A DNA stretch of 64,000 nucleotides, taken from NCBI RefSeq assembly GCF_030505195.1, contig NZ_CP129672.1:558001-622000 (forward strand), read 5' to 3'. The notes beneath the pieces are model-generated. The model made no database searches and had not been told where the DNA came from. It worked only from the letters and a program-made list of their open reading frames with translations. Positions 1-7,859 of this stretch are shown here, piece after piece. Numbering within the stretch: the stretch's first letter is position 1; every line of letters begins with the position of its first letter. The position numbers and the translations under genes were made by a program. This stretch comes from Comamonas testosteroni (GTDB taxonomy: Bacteria > Pseudomonadota > Gammaproteobacteria > Burkholderiales > Burkholderiaceae_C).

Positions 1-2111
1 GCCTTCTTCAGCAGCTCGTCACGCGCGGCAACCAGGGCCTCCCGGCCCAGATTGGCGCGATCCTGCAGACGCAGCGCAAAGCCGCCGGAATTGCCCAGGC
101 CATCGATGGGGGGCGGGTCCACCGCCATGGCCGCACCATCGGACAAGCTGCCGAAGCGCTCGTTGAAGGCCTGGACCTCGTCCCACGACGCCTGCCCCTT
201 GCCGCGCAAGGACCAGTCCTTGAGCGTGACGAAGGCCATGGCCGCGTTCTGCCCCATGCCCGAGAAGCTGTAGCCCATGAGGAACTCGGCCTGGGCCGTG
301 GCGGGGCGGCTTTGCACATAGGCTTCCATGTCGCGCACCACAGCCTCGGTACGTGCTTCGGTCGCACCAGGCGGCAGTTGCACGCTGACGATGTAGTAGC
401 CCATGTCTTCATAAGGCACAAAGGACTCGGGCATGCGCATATAGGCAAAGCCCAGCCCGCCCACGATGGCCGCATAGATCAGCATATAGCGGCCCGTGCG
501 CCTGACCAGACGCTGGTTGAGCAGCGAAAAGCGCTCGGTCAGCTTGGCAAAGTGGCGGTTGAACCAGCCAAAGAGGCCTTTCTTCTCCTCGTGGTGATCC
601 TTGGCAACAGGCTTGAGCAGCGTGGCGCACAGCGCCGGCGTGAAAGTCAGCGCCAGCAGGCCCGAGAACAGGATGGAGACCGCCAGCGACAGCGAGAACT
701 GACGGTAGATCACGCCCACCGAGCCACTCATGAAGGCCAGAGGCAGGAACACGGCCACCAGCACCAGCGTGATGCCGACGATGGCCCCCGAGACCTGCTG
801 CATGGCCTTCACCGTGGCGGCCAGCGGCGAGAGGCCCTCTTCGGCCATGAGACGCTCCACGTTCTCCACCACCACGATGGCATCGTCGACCAGAATGCCG
901 ATGGCCAGCACCATGCCGAACATGGTCATCATATTGACCGAGAAGCCCAGCGCATACATCACGGCCAGGGTGCCGGCCAGACACACCGGAACCACGATGG
1001 TGGGGATCAGCGTATAGCGCAGGTTCTGCAGAAACAGCCACATCACCAGAAACACCAGCACCACGGCCTCGACCAGGGTCTGGATCACCTTGCCGATGGC
1101 GACTTCCACAAAACGCGAGGTGTCGTAGGGCACGGCGTACTGAATATCGTCCGGGAAGTTCTGCGACAGCTCGGCTAGCCTCGCCTTGACCGCCTTGGCT
1201 GTCTGCATGGCATTGGCACCCGGAGCCAGTTGCACGGCGGCCGCCACTCCTTTGTGGCCGTCCTCACGCGAGGCGAAGCTGTAATCGAGCTGGCCGACTT
1301 CCAGACGCGCCACATCGGCCAGATGCACGGCCGAGCCATCGGCCCTGGCCTGCAACACGATCTGGCCGAACTCCTCGGGCGAACTCAGCGTTCCCTTGAC
1401 GGCAATCGTGGCACTGAGCTCCTGCTCGGACGATCCGGGCTGGCTGCCGAAGCTGCCCGCCGGCACCTGGGCGTTCTGCGCGGCAATGGCCGCATTCACA
1501 TCCGCCACCGACAGGCCGTAGCCCAGCAGCTTCTGCGGATCGACCCAGACCCGCATGGCGACATCAGCGCCGAAGTACTGCACCTTGCCCACCCCGGGCA
1601 CGCGGCGGATCTCGTTATTGATGTTGCGCACCGCATAGTCGGAGAGGCGGACCTCGTTCTTGCCGCTGTCGTCGCCCTTGTAGGTCAGCGAATAGATCAG
1701 CAGGAAATTGGCGCTGGCCTGCTCTACCTGCAGCCCCATCTGCATCACCGATGCGGGCAGTCTGGCCTCGGCCTTCTTGATGCGGTTCTGCACTTCGACC
1801 TGGGCCAGCGCGGGATCGGTACCAGGCGCGAAGGTGGCAGTGATTTCGGCCAGACCCGTGGCGCCGCTGGACGAGTCGAAGTACAGCAGACCCTTGGTGC
1901 CATTGAGCTCCTCCTCGATGACGCTGGTCACCGACTCCATTACCGTGGTGGCCGATGCCCCCGGATAGGTTGCAGAGATGGAGATCTGCGGCGGAGCCAC
2001 GTTGGGAAACTGCGCCACTGGCAAAACCGGGATCGCCAGCAGGCCGGCAAGCAGGATGAAGATCGCGACCACCCAGGCCAGCTTGGGGCGATCAATAAAA
2101 AACCGGGACAT
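1..2111 (-). CDS. RND efflux pump inner-membrane permease (AcrB/MexB type), 3' end cut by window
   Basis: Proton-driven inner-membrane pump of a tripartite drug/solvent efflux system. About 703 of the usual ~1040-1050 residues are present. The start is the ATG at 2111, giving the typical N-terminus MSRFFIDRPKLAWVVAIF with the first membrane helix at residues ~10-29. A porter-domain region follows, then a block of membrane helices carrying the proton-relay motif LVDDAIVVVENV near residue 408 (two adjacent Asp). The frame is open to the window edge, so the C-terminal half lies outside. It follows the adaptor gene by 64 bp on the same strand and is probably co-transcribed with it. Substrate specificity cannot be read from sequence. 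Family assignment is secure. Confidence 0.95.
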   Translation of the reverse strand, partial: MSRFFIDRPKLAWVVAIFILLAGLLAIPVLPVAQFPNVAPPQISISATYPGASATTVMESVTSVIEEELNGTKGLLYFDSSSGATGLAEITATFAPGTDPALAQVEVQNRIKKAEARLPASVMQMGLQVEQASANFLLIYSLTYKGDDSGKNEVRLSDYAVRNINNEIRRVPGVGKVQYFGADVAMRVWVDPQKLLGYGLSVADVNAAIAAQNAQVPAGSFGSQPGSSEQELSATIAVKGTLSSPEEFGQIVLQARADGSAVHLADVARLEVGQLDYSFASREDGHKGVAAAVQLAPGANAMQTAKAVKARLAELSQNFPDDIQYAVPYDTSRFVEVAIGKVIQTLVEAVVLVFLVMWLFLQNLRYTLIPTIVVPVCLAGTLAVMYALGFSVNMMTMFGMVLAIGILVDDAIVVVENVERLMAEEGLSPLAATVKAMQQVSGAIVGITLVLVAVFLPLAFMSGSVGVIYRQFSLSLAVSILFSGLLALTFTPALCATLLKPVAKDHHEEKKGLFGWFNRHFAKLTERFSLLNQRLVRRTGRYMLIYAAIVGGLGFAYMRMPESFVPYEDMGYYIVSVQLPPGATEARTEAVVRDMEAYVQSRPATAQAEFLMGYSFSGMGQNAAMAFVTLKDWSLRGKGQASWDEVQAFNERFGSLSDGAAMAVDPPPIDGLGNSGGFALRLQDRANLGREALVAARDELLKK

Positions 2112-2175
2112 TATCTATCCTTGAATAAGGCTTGTCGTTTTGGCATTCAGCGCTTGCAGGAGCGACGCATATTGC

Positions 2176-3354
2176 TCATTTTTTTACAGTGGCTTCCGCG
2201 TCTTTGACGGCGTCGGCGACATTTGCAGCGGCAGCCCTGATCTGCACCTTGGTGCCGGGCACGGCTGCAGCCAGGCCTCCGACCAACACCCTGGCGTTTT
2301 CCTTCAGGCCCTCGGTGATATGCCACTCGGATCCGTACATGGCGCCAGCGCTCACCTTCTGGGACTGCACAACGTTGTGCTCGTCGAGCACCAGCACATG
2401 GGCCATTCCATCGCTGCCGCGCTGCACCGCACGCTGAGGCACGAGAATGGCTGCGGGATCCTCACCCATCCCCAGGGTCACACGCACATACATGCCGGGC
2501 AACAGCAGGCCATCCTTGTTGGGAAATTCACCACGCAGCGCAAGCTGGCCGGTGCCGCGATCCACCGTCACATCCGAAAACAGCATGCGACCCTGGCGCT
2601 TCTCGTCCAGACCGTCCGCCATCAGCGTCACGGAAGCACTGCTCTGCGACTGCGCCCCCTGCTGCTGTGAACGCAAGCGCGTGGCCAGCGCTGCGGTCTG
2701 ACGGAAATCGGCATAAATGGGGTCAAGCTGCTGTATTACCGCCATCGGTGTGGCCTCCCCCTGGCCGACCAGGGCGCCTTCGGTCACCAGCGCACGGCCG
2801 ATGCGGCCCGCAATCGGGGCTCTGACCGTCGCATAGTCCAGGTTCAGGCGTGCCGCCTCTACTTCGGCCTGAGCCGATTGACGCGTGGCCATGGCACTGT
2901 GCAGCGCAGCCTTGGCGCTGTCGAAATCCTGGCGGCTGACGGCTTCCTGCGCCACCAGCGGCTCGTAACGGCGCACCACGGACTGCGCTTCAGACAGCGC
3001 GGCCTCGGCTCGTGCCAGCTCGCCCCGGGCCCGCGACAGCGCCGCGCGCAGCGGTGCCGGATCGATGTTGAACAGCACCTCGCCGGCCTTCACATCGGAG
3101 CCCTCTTTGAAGTTGCGGCTCAGCACGATACCCGGCACCCGCGCACGCACCTCCGCCACACGCACAGGCTCGATGCGCCCGGGCAGTTCAGCGCTGAGGC
3201 TCAGCGCCCTGGGCTTGATGGTCACCACATCCACCAGCGGCAACTCCTGAGGCGGGCTGCCCGCTTCCGACTGGATGCAGCCGGCCAACATCATTGCGGC
3301 CGCCAATGCGGCCAGGGCCGGCCAGGCACGCACATTCTGGCTGTTCTTCTTCAT
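2176..3354 (-). CDS. RND efflux periplasmic adaptor lipoprotein (AcrA/MexA type)
   Basis: Membrane-fusion protein that links the RND permease to an outer-membrane channel. 392 residues, the usual size. The N-terminus is a lipoprotein signal with lipobox LAGC (Cys26). It is followed by the HlyD-like barrel-sandwich region (around residues 60-100), a coiled-coil hairpin rich in Ala/Glu/Arg (about 105-165) and beta-barrel domains. It is the first gene of the efflux operon and lies divergent to the TetR gene across a 193 bp gap with operator-like sites. No outer-membrane factor gene is visible, but it could lie beyond the left edge. Confidence 0.93.
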   Translation of the reverse strand: MKKNSQNVRAWPALAALAAAMMLAGCIQSEAGSPPQELPLVDVVTIKPRALSLSAELPGRIEPVRVAEVRARVPGIVLSRNFKEGSDVKAGEVLFNIDPAPLRAALSRARGELARAEAALSEAQSVVRRYEPLVAQEAVSRQDFDSAKAALHSAMATRQSAQAEVEAARLNLDYATVRAPIAGRIGRALVTEGALVGQGEATPMAVIQQLDPIYADFRQTAALATRLRSQQQGAQSQSSASVTLMADGLDEKRQGRMLFSDVTVDRGTGQLALRGEFPNKDGLLLPGMYVRVTLGMGEDPAAILVPQRAVQRGSDGMAHVLVLDEHNVVQSQKVSAGAMYGSEWHITEGLKENARVLVGGLAAAVPGTKVQIRAAAANVADAVKDAEATVKK

Positions 3355-3410
3355 GGCTTTTGAGTCTTGTCAAATCTTGAAAGAAGTGCATGATGCATGA
3401 AAATATTTTT

Positions 3411-3428
3411 TGAATCAAATTTGATTCA
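3411..3428. promoter_or_regulatory. 18-bp perfect palindrome, likely TetR operator 1
   Basis: TGAATCAAATTTGATTCA is perfectly self-complementary and lies in the gap between the efflux adaptor and the tetR-like gene. Related 18-mers occur at 3431-3448 and 3502-3519. Operator function is inferred from symmetry and position. Confidence 0.6.
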
Positions 3429-3430
3429 TT

Positions 3431-3448
3431 AAGACCTATATTGATTCA
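3431..3448. promoter_or_regulatory. Degenerate copy of the efflux operator, site 2
   Basis: AAGACCTATATTGATTCA matches the reverse complement of the 3502-3519 site at 14 of 18 positions. It begins two bases after the perfect palindrome, so both could be filled by adjacent dimers. Confidence 0.4.
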
Positions 3449-3501
3449 TGGCATTTTGATACCAAGTAAAGTTGCTATCCCAAGCTTTTAGGCTCGCTGC
3501 T

Positions 3502-3519
3502 TGAATCAAAATAGGTTCA
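3502..3519. promoter_or_regulatory. Imperfect palindrome, likely TetR operator 3
   Basis: TGAATCAAAATAGGTTCA keeps the TGAATCAAA half-site of the perfect palindrome and the TTCA end. It lies 29-46 bp upstream of the tetR-like start codon, where binding would allow autoregulation. Confidence 0.5.
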
Positions 3520-3547
3520 TCCGTATCCGCCCCAACCGGAGCCACGA

Positions 3548-4111
3548 ATGACAACAGTCCCCCACGACAACACAGCAATCCTCCCCCCCTTGGCCCTGGC
3601 CCTGGTCAACCACCCACGCGCCACACTCCAGGAACTGGCCAAGGCCATAGGCATCAGCAAGGCCACGCTCTATCGCTTCTGCCCCACGCGCGATCTGCTG
3701 ATCAAGCGCCTGCTGGAGCAAAGCCTGCGCACGCTGGACGAAGCACTGGACGAAGCCCGTATCGAGGAAGGCCCGGTACTCGAAGCACTCAAGCGCCTCA
3801 ATGCGAAGCATCTTGAACATCGCGAATTCACGCTGTTCCTGACCTACTACTGGAACGAAGTCGAAAAACCCATGGAGGAAAATGCGATCTGGGAACCCAA
3901 GGTCGACGCTTTTTTCCTGCGCGGCCAACAGCAAGGCGTGTTCCGCATCGATTTCAGTGCCGCAACGCTGACCGAGTTATGGCTGGGAACCGTGATCGCA
4001 CTCATCGATGGAGAGCGCCGCGGTCGCATCCCTCGTGCCCCGCTGGCACAGCTTGCAGAGCAGGCATTTTTGCAGGGGATCATGCGCCAGGACGGAACGG
4101 CGACAGCCTGA
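3548..4111 (+). CDS. TetR-family repressor of the adjacent RND efflux operon
   Basis: 187-residue transcription factor. The N-terminal helix-turn-helix spans about residues 25-50, with the typical segment ISKATLYRFCPTRDLL. The remaining ~135 residues are a helical ligand-binding and dimerisation domain with no similarity I can name. It is divergent from the efflux adaptor and shares its promoter gap, the standard arrangement for a local repressor released by pump substrates. The role is inferred from position and family; the ligand is unknown. Confidence 0.9.
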   Translation: MTTVPHDNTAILPPLALALVNHPRATLQELAKAIGISKATLYRFCPTRDLLIKRLLEQSLRTLDEALDEARIEEGPVLEALKRLNAKHLEHREFTLFLTYYWNEVEKPMEENAIWEPKVDAFFLRGQQQGVFRIDFSAATLTELWLGTVIALIDGERRGRIPRAPLAQLAEQAFLQGIMRQDGTATA

Positions 4112-4240
4112 CACAATCGACCCTGACTGCAGCCCTAACGGCGATGCCGGCCTCCAGTTGCACCCTGGTCATGCTGCGGCCCTGCAACCCGAGCGCGCGT
4201 GCCTTCACACTCGTTTTCACAACCGGACAGTAGCCTTGTC

Positions 4241-4633
4241 ATGATCAGTCACCTCGACCACCTGGTTCTCACCACGGCCAATGAAGCGCAATGCATACGC
4301 TTTTACACCGAAGTCCTCGGCATGCGGCTGGAATCCTTCATCGGCGGCACCCCGCCCGTGGAGCGCAAGGCCTTTGTGTTCGGCCGGCAGAAAATCAATC
4401 TGCATGTGAAGGGCAACGAGTTCGAGCCCAAGGCTCATACGCCGGTACCCGGCGCTCTGGATCTGTGCTTTCTGGCCTCCGTGCCGCTGGACGAGGTCAT
4501 CGCCCGTCTGCAGCAGTTGTCGACTCCCATCGCCGAAGGCCCCGTCATGCGCACGGGAGCCACATCCCGAATCCGCTCCATCTATTTGCGTGACCCCGAC
4601 CTGAACCTCATCGAGATCTCGGAGCCGGCCTAG
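4241..4633 (+). CDS. VOC (glyoxalase-fold) family protein
   Basis: 130-residue single-module vicinal-oxygen-chelate protein. It starts ISHLDHLVLTT and ends with the strand LNLIEISEP, which carry the usual metal-ligand positions His and Glu. The reading frame could extend upstream to a GTG at 4199, but that would add 14 residues with no family resemblance, so the ATG at 4241 is preferred. Neither start has a convincing ribosome binding site. VOC proteins include lyases, dioxygenases and resistance proteins, and the reaction cannot be predicted here. It lies 129 bp downstream of the TetR gene on the same strand. Confidence 0.8.
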   Translation: MISHLDHLVLTTANEAQCIRFYTEVLGMRLESFIGGTPPVERKAFVFGRQKINLHVKGNEFEPKAHTPVPGALDLCFLASVPLDEVIARLQQLSTPIAEGPVMRTGATSRIRSIYLRDPDLNLIEISEPA

Positions 4634-4703
4634 CCGCCCTCGCCCTCGCCCGGGCCAGCCGGGGACCGCGAAAACGGCCCCCGTTTGTCAGGTCAAAGCT
4701 GTG

Positions 4704-6041
4704 TCAGAGCTGTGCCAGGGCCTTTTTTGCCGGTGCATGGCCTTGTTCGGCAGCACGCTGCAACCATTCACGCGCCAGCTTGGCGTTCTTCTTCACACCC
4801 TGACCGTCCCGGTACAAGGTGCCCAACGCATACTGGGCCGGGGCATCCTGCTGCTCGGCGGCCAGACGGTACCACTTCAGCGCCTGCGACAGACTTTTGC
4901 CCACCCCCTCGCCGTTTTCGTACAAGGTGCCCAGGTTGTACTGGGCCTTGGCATAGCCTTGATTGGCTGCCATGGTGAACCACTTGGCGGCCTCGGTGTA
5001 GTTCGGTTGCGCAAAGCCCTTGCCCAGATATTGAAAGACGCCGACGTTGTACTGGGCCAGAACATTGCCCTTGAGAGCAGAGTTCAGGTTCTCCATGTAT
5101 TCCATGGACTGGGCAAACTCCGCGGACTTGGGCGATGAAGCGGAGAGCTGCTCCAGCCGCTGCGCCGCCGCTGCATGCTGGTACTTCAGCGCCTGGGTGT
5201 AATAGGCAATCGCTTCTTTTTCGTTGCGATACTCGCCCTCTCCCTGTTCGAACAGGCGGCCCAATTCATAGTAAGCCTCACCCGAGCCGCGGATGGCAGC
5301 AGCGTGCAGCAGCAGTACGGCCCGCTCGTAGTCGGGGTCCATACCCTGGCCTTCGAAGCAAATCTTTCCCAGCAGCAACTGGGCCTTCTGCACGCCTTTG
5401 TCTGCCAGCGGGGTCAGCCATTTCGCGGCTTCGGCATGGTTCTTTTGCACGCCTTCACCAAGGTAATACATCTCGGCCACCGTGAACTGCGCAAGCACAT
5501 CGGCTTGTTGGGCCGCCTTCAGATACCAGCCAAACGAGGCCTGCAAATCCTGGGCCAGCAGCTCGCCTTTGCGGTAGACGAAGCCCAGGCTATTTTGTGC
5601 CGCTGCAGAGCCCTGTTGCGCGGCGCGCTCCAGCCATGCGACACCTGTTGCGGCATCCTTTTCAACCGCTTCGCCTTTTAGATAAATAGTTCCAAGCAGG
5701 TTCTGCGCATCGAGATTTCCAGCGTTTGCAGCCTGATGAATGTATGCAAGGCCTGCCTCAGGATCCTTTTTCATACCATCGGCACCCAGTACATAGATCA
5801 GACCCAGCAGATACAGGGACGGCGCATGATGGTGCTCAGCGGCCAGACGCAGCCAGCGCAAGCCATCGTCGGCATTCTTTTGCACGCCCTGGCCGTAAAG
5901 ATAGGCCTTACCCAACTCGTACTGTGCCGCGACATCGCCTGTCTTCGCGGCATTGACCATTTCGCTGGGCTGAGCCTGCGCACACCCCCAAACTGACAGC
6001 CAAGCCGACAACACCAAAGCACCAGACCATCGCGCAAGCAT
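4704..6041 (-). CDS. Exported Sel1-like repeat protein
   Basis: 445 residues. It has a signal peptide ending around AQAQP (residues 21-25), followed almost entirely by Sel1-type TPR repeats of about 36 residues (pattern A..LG..Y..G.GV..d...A..W...AA..G), roughly eleven in tandem. Such proteins are periplasmic or surface scaffolds for protein-protein contacts. Neighbours give no partner. GGGGAAGCG precedes the ATG. A single-gene transcript is likely, convergent with the VOC gene. Confidence 0.88.
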   Translation of the reverse strand: MLARWSGALVLSAWLSVWGCAQAQPSEMVNAAKTGDVAAQYELGKAYLYGQGVQKNADDGLRWLRLAAEHHHAPSLYLLGLIYVLGADGMKKDPEAGLAYIHQAANAGNLDAQNLLGTIYLKGEAVEKDAATGVAWLERAAQQGSAAAQNSLGFVYRKGELLAQDLQASFGWYLKAAQQADVLAQFTVAEMYYLGEGVQKNHAEAAKWLTPLADKGVQKAQLLLGKICFEGQGMDPDYERAVLLLHAAAIRGSGEAYYELGRLFEQGEGEYRNEKEAIAYYTQALKYQHAAAAQRLEQLSASSPKSAEFAQSMEYMENLNSALKGNVLAQYNVGVFQYLGKGFAQPNYTEAAKWFTMAANQGYAKAQYNLGTLYENGEGVGKSLSQALKWYRLAAEQQDAPAQYALGTLYRDGQGVKKNAKLAREWLQRAAEQGHAPAKKALAQL

Positions 6042-6070
6042 CGCTTCCCCTGTTCACACAAAAAAAAGTG

Positions 6071-6076
6071 AGTATA
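6071..6076 (-). promoter_or_regulatory. Candidate -10 box for the Sel1-repeat gene
   Basis: TATACT on the minus strand, 30 bp upstream of the start codon at 6041. The -35 region (TTTATG, 18 bp upstream) is weak. Low-confidence prediction from sequence alone. Confidence 0.35.
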
Positions 6077-6270
6077 AAGAAGCAATACCCTGTCCATAAA
6101 GCGTAGACAGCTATCAAAATCATACTGACCCGGCTCAGCGCGGACAGGACTGCCGATGGGGCTCGCCCTGGACTGTCGTCACAGAGCCGCTATGTGCCCG
6201 TGAAGCTTTTCTCGTCTCGGGGCAGCATTGCTGCTCGGTGCTCTCTCGGGCCACGCAGCAAAGAGATCTG

Positions 6271-6310
6271 CCCGCTCAAACTATTCCCGCTCAAACTATT
6301 CCCGTTCAAG
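6271..6310. repeat. 15-bp tandem repeat, two copies plus a partial third
   Basis: CCCGCTCAAACTATT occurs at 6271-6285 and 6286-6300. A partial third copy, CCCGTTCAAG, is at 6301-6310. It is non-coding as far as I can tell and could vary in copy number by slippage. Confidence 0.8.
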
Positions 6311-6411
6311 CTCTGCCAGCGTGCAATGTGCGCGGCATGTTCGCGGTACGGCAAACAGTGCGGAAAACCTGGTCTGGACCTTGCGTCTCTGCGGCCAGGC
6401 ATCTCTGCGGC

Positions 6412-6804
6412 TCAGCCAGCCATGGGCGTACAAAGCTCCACCACGCAGCCATCGGGGCAGCGCAGATAAGACACTACCTGCCCCCAGGGCTTGGCTGTCG
6501 GTGCAGCCATCTCGGCAGCGCCGGCGCTCAGTGCATTTCGATGGGCCTGCTCGACATCCTCCGTGACCAGCGCGATTTCGAAACCCAATGGCTTGGCCGA
6601 GCTGTGCGCTTCGACATGGCCTCCAGGAAAATTCAGTGCGCCCAGTTCATGGGCGGCAAATGCCAGCGTGGTCTGCCCTGTCTCGAGCTCGCCGTAGGTT
6701 CCGGATTCATGCAGAAAACGCCGCTGCAGCCCGAATGCCCGGTCAAAGAACTCCAGAGATGCCGGGACATTCGGGACGTAGACGATTGTGTAACCCAATT
6801 TCAT
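6412..6804 (-). CDS. VOC family (glyoxalase/bleomycin-resistance-like) protein
   Basis: 130 residues. The N-terminus KLGYTIVYVPNVPASLEFF is the classic opening of bleomycin-resistance/glyoxalase-like VOC proteins, and the last strand is DGCVVELCTP with the metal-ligand Glu. It is unrelated in detail to the other VOC gene at 4241. It stands alone between the Sel1 gene and the hydroxysteroid dehydrogenase, with the terminator of the latter upstream. Substrate unknown. Confidence 0.85.
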   Translation of the reverse strand: MKLGYTIVYVPNVPASLEFFDRAFGLQRRFLHESGTYGELETGQTTLAFAAHELGALNFPGGHVEAHSSAKPLGFEIALVTEDVEQAHRNALSAGAAEMAAPTAKPWGQVVSYLRCPDGCVVELCTPMAG

Positions 6805-6888
6805 GAAAACACTTTCTCAAAGCTTGAGCGAATTTGAACCTTGAACGCATGCCTGTTTGTCGTTCAGCAGCCGTCATCCTAGCTTGCA

Positions 6889-6921
6889 AAACAAAAAGGC
6901 CTTGAAATGATTCAAGACCTT
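6889..6921 (-). terminator. Rho-independent terminator of the hydroxysteroid dehydrogenase gene
   Basis: Read on the minus strand, AAGGTCTTGA pairs with TCAAGGCCTT (nine of ten positions) around a short AT loop and is followed by TTTTTGTTTT. It begins about 30 bp after the stop codon at 6952. Confidence 0.8.
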
Positions 6922-6951
6922 GGTGGCTGCTTGTCGGCATCAGGCCGTCAT

Positions 6952-7716
6952 CTACAGACCCATGCCCAGAATCGAGTTATCGGCATGCAGCTCACTACCA
7001 CTCATGACACTGGACTCGTCGCTGGCCAGGAACATCACCAGCTGCGCGATGCGCTCGGGCATATAGGCGCGCCCGGCGCGGTTGAGCTTGGGGTCATGCA
7101 AGATCATTTCCTTGCTCACGCCCTTTGGCAGCGCAGCCTGCGTCATGGGCGTATAGATGCCATCGGGATGAATGGAATTGACGCGGATCGCATAGCCTTG
7201 CTTGCGACAGTTCAGTGCAGCGGCGCGGGTCAGTGCCGACACGGCGGCCTTGCTGGCGCTATAGCCGGCGTATTGCTCTATGGGCAGCCAGCTCGATACC
7301 GAGGCCATATTGATGATCGAGCCTCCCGCCTCCTTCATCGCCGCAATGCCCTGCTGGCAACCAATGAAGACTGACTCGGTGTTGACCTTGAGCAGGCGGC
7401 TGAAATCCTCCAGACGCCCCGTCTCCATATCACCAGGCAGCAGGATGCCGGCATTGTTGACAAGCACATTGAGCGTGCCCAGACGCTGCTGCACCGCCGC
7501 CATCACATGCGTCCAGTCCGCCTCGCTGCTCACGTCATGGCGGAAAAACATGGAGCGTTCGCCCAATTCAGCCGCCAGCTGCTGCCCCGCCGCTTCATTG
7601 ATATCGCTGAATGCGACCTTGGCGCCTTCACCAAGAAGCAGCTTCACTACCTCCAGACCCACACCGCTGGCGCCACCAGTGACCAACGCCACCTTGCCCT
7701 GCAAACGATTTGTCAT
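6952..7716 (-). CDS. 3beta/17beta-hydroxysteroid dehydrogenase (SDR)
   Basis: NAD(H)-dependent oxidoreductase that interconverts 3beta- and 17beta-hydroxyl groups of steroids with the ketones, an entry step of steroid catabolism. 254 residues. The sequence is essentially that of the crystallised C. testosteroni enzyme as I remember it. Seen directly: cofactor motif TGGASGVG (residues 14-21 region), NNAG at 87-90, and catalytic Ser139, Tyr152 and Lys156 counting the initiator Met. The C-terminus is DNSILGMGL. Terminators follow it and lie upstream of it, so it is transcribed alone. This gene is the best taxonomic marker in the window. Confidence 0.95.
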   Translation of the reverse strand: MTNRLQGKVALVTGGASGVGLEVVKLLLGEGAKVAFSDINEAAGQQLAAELGERSMFFRHDVSSEADWTHVMAAVQQRLGTLNVLVNNAGILLPGDMETGRLEDFSRLLKVNTESVFIGCQQGIAAMKEAGGSIINMASVSSWLPIEQYAGYSASKAAVSALTRAAALNCRKQGYAIRVNSIHPDGIYTPMTQAALPKGVSKEMILHDPKLNRAGRAYMPERIAQLVMFLASDESSVMSGSELHADNSILGMGL

Positions 7717-7769
7717 CTACGTCTCCTCTTTTTTTCAAAGCCCTGGGAAGGGCATTGCTGCTGCCACAT

Positions 7770-7793
7770 AAAAAAGGACGCGCAAGCGCCTCC
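7770..7793 (-). terminator. Rho-independent terminator after the DUF1329 gene
   Basis: On the minus strand GGAGGCGC pairs with GCGCGTCC (one mismatch) around TT, followed by TTTTTT. It separates the DUF1329 transcript from the hydroxysteroid dehydrogenase gene. Confidence 0.75.
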
Positions 7794-7859
7794 TGGCTTG
7801 AATGGCAAAAGCCCACAGCGGCACAAGTTACGCCGCAGGCTGTTTGCCGGATTCATCTT

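Larger units (their letters stand above)
6042..6411. other. 370 bp intergenic region with promoter and short tandem repeat
   Basis: No supportable gene. The end next to the Sel1 gene is AT-rich and holds a TATACT hexamer (minus strand, 6071-6076) suitable as its -10 box. The middle contains a 15-bp tandem repeat (6271-6310). A 70-codon minus-strand frame here only translates that repeat and was rejected. Confidence 0.5.

Noticed and set aside
4671..4687. Short AAAACGG/CCGTTT hairpin after the first VOC gene
   Set aside because: Only six or seven pairs with no T-tract; too weak to call a terminator.
6190..6402. 70-codon minus-strand frame with NGNSLSG repeats
   Set aside because: It only translates the 15-bp tandem DNA repeat; no ribosome site and no coding pattern.
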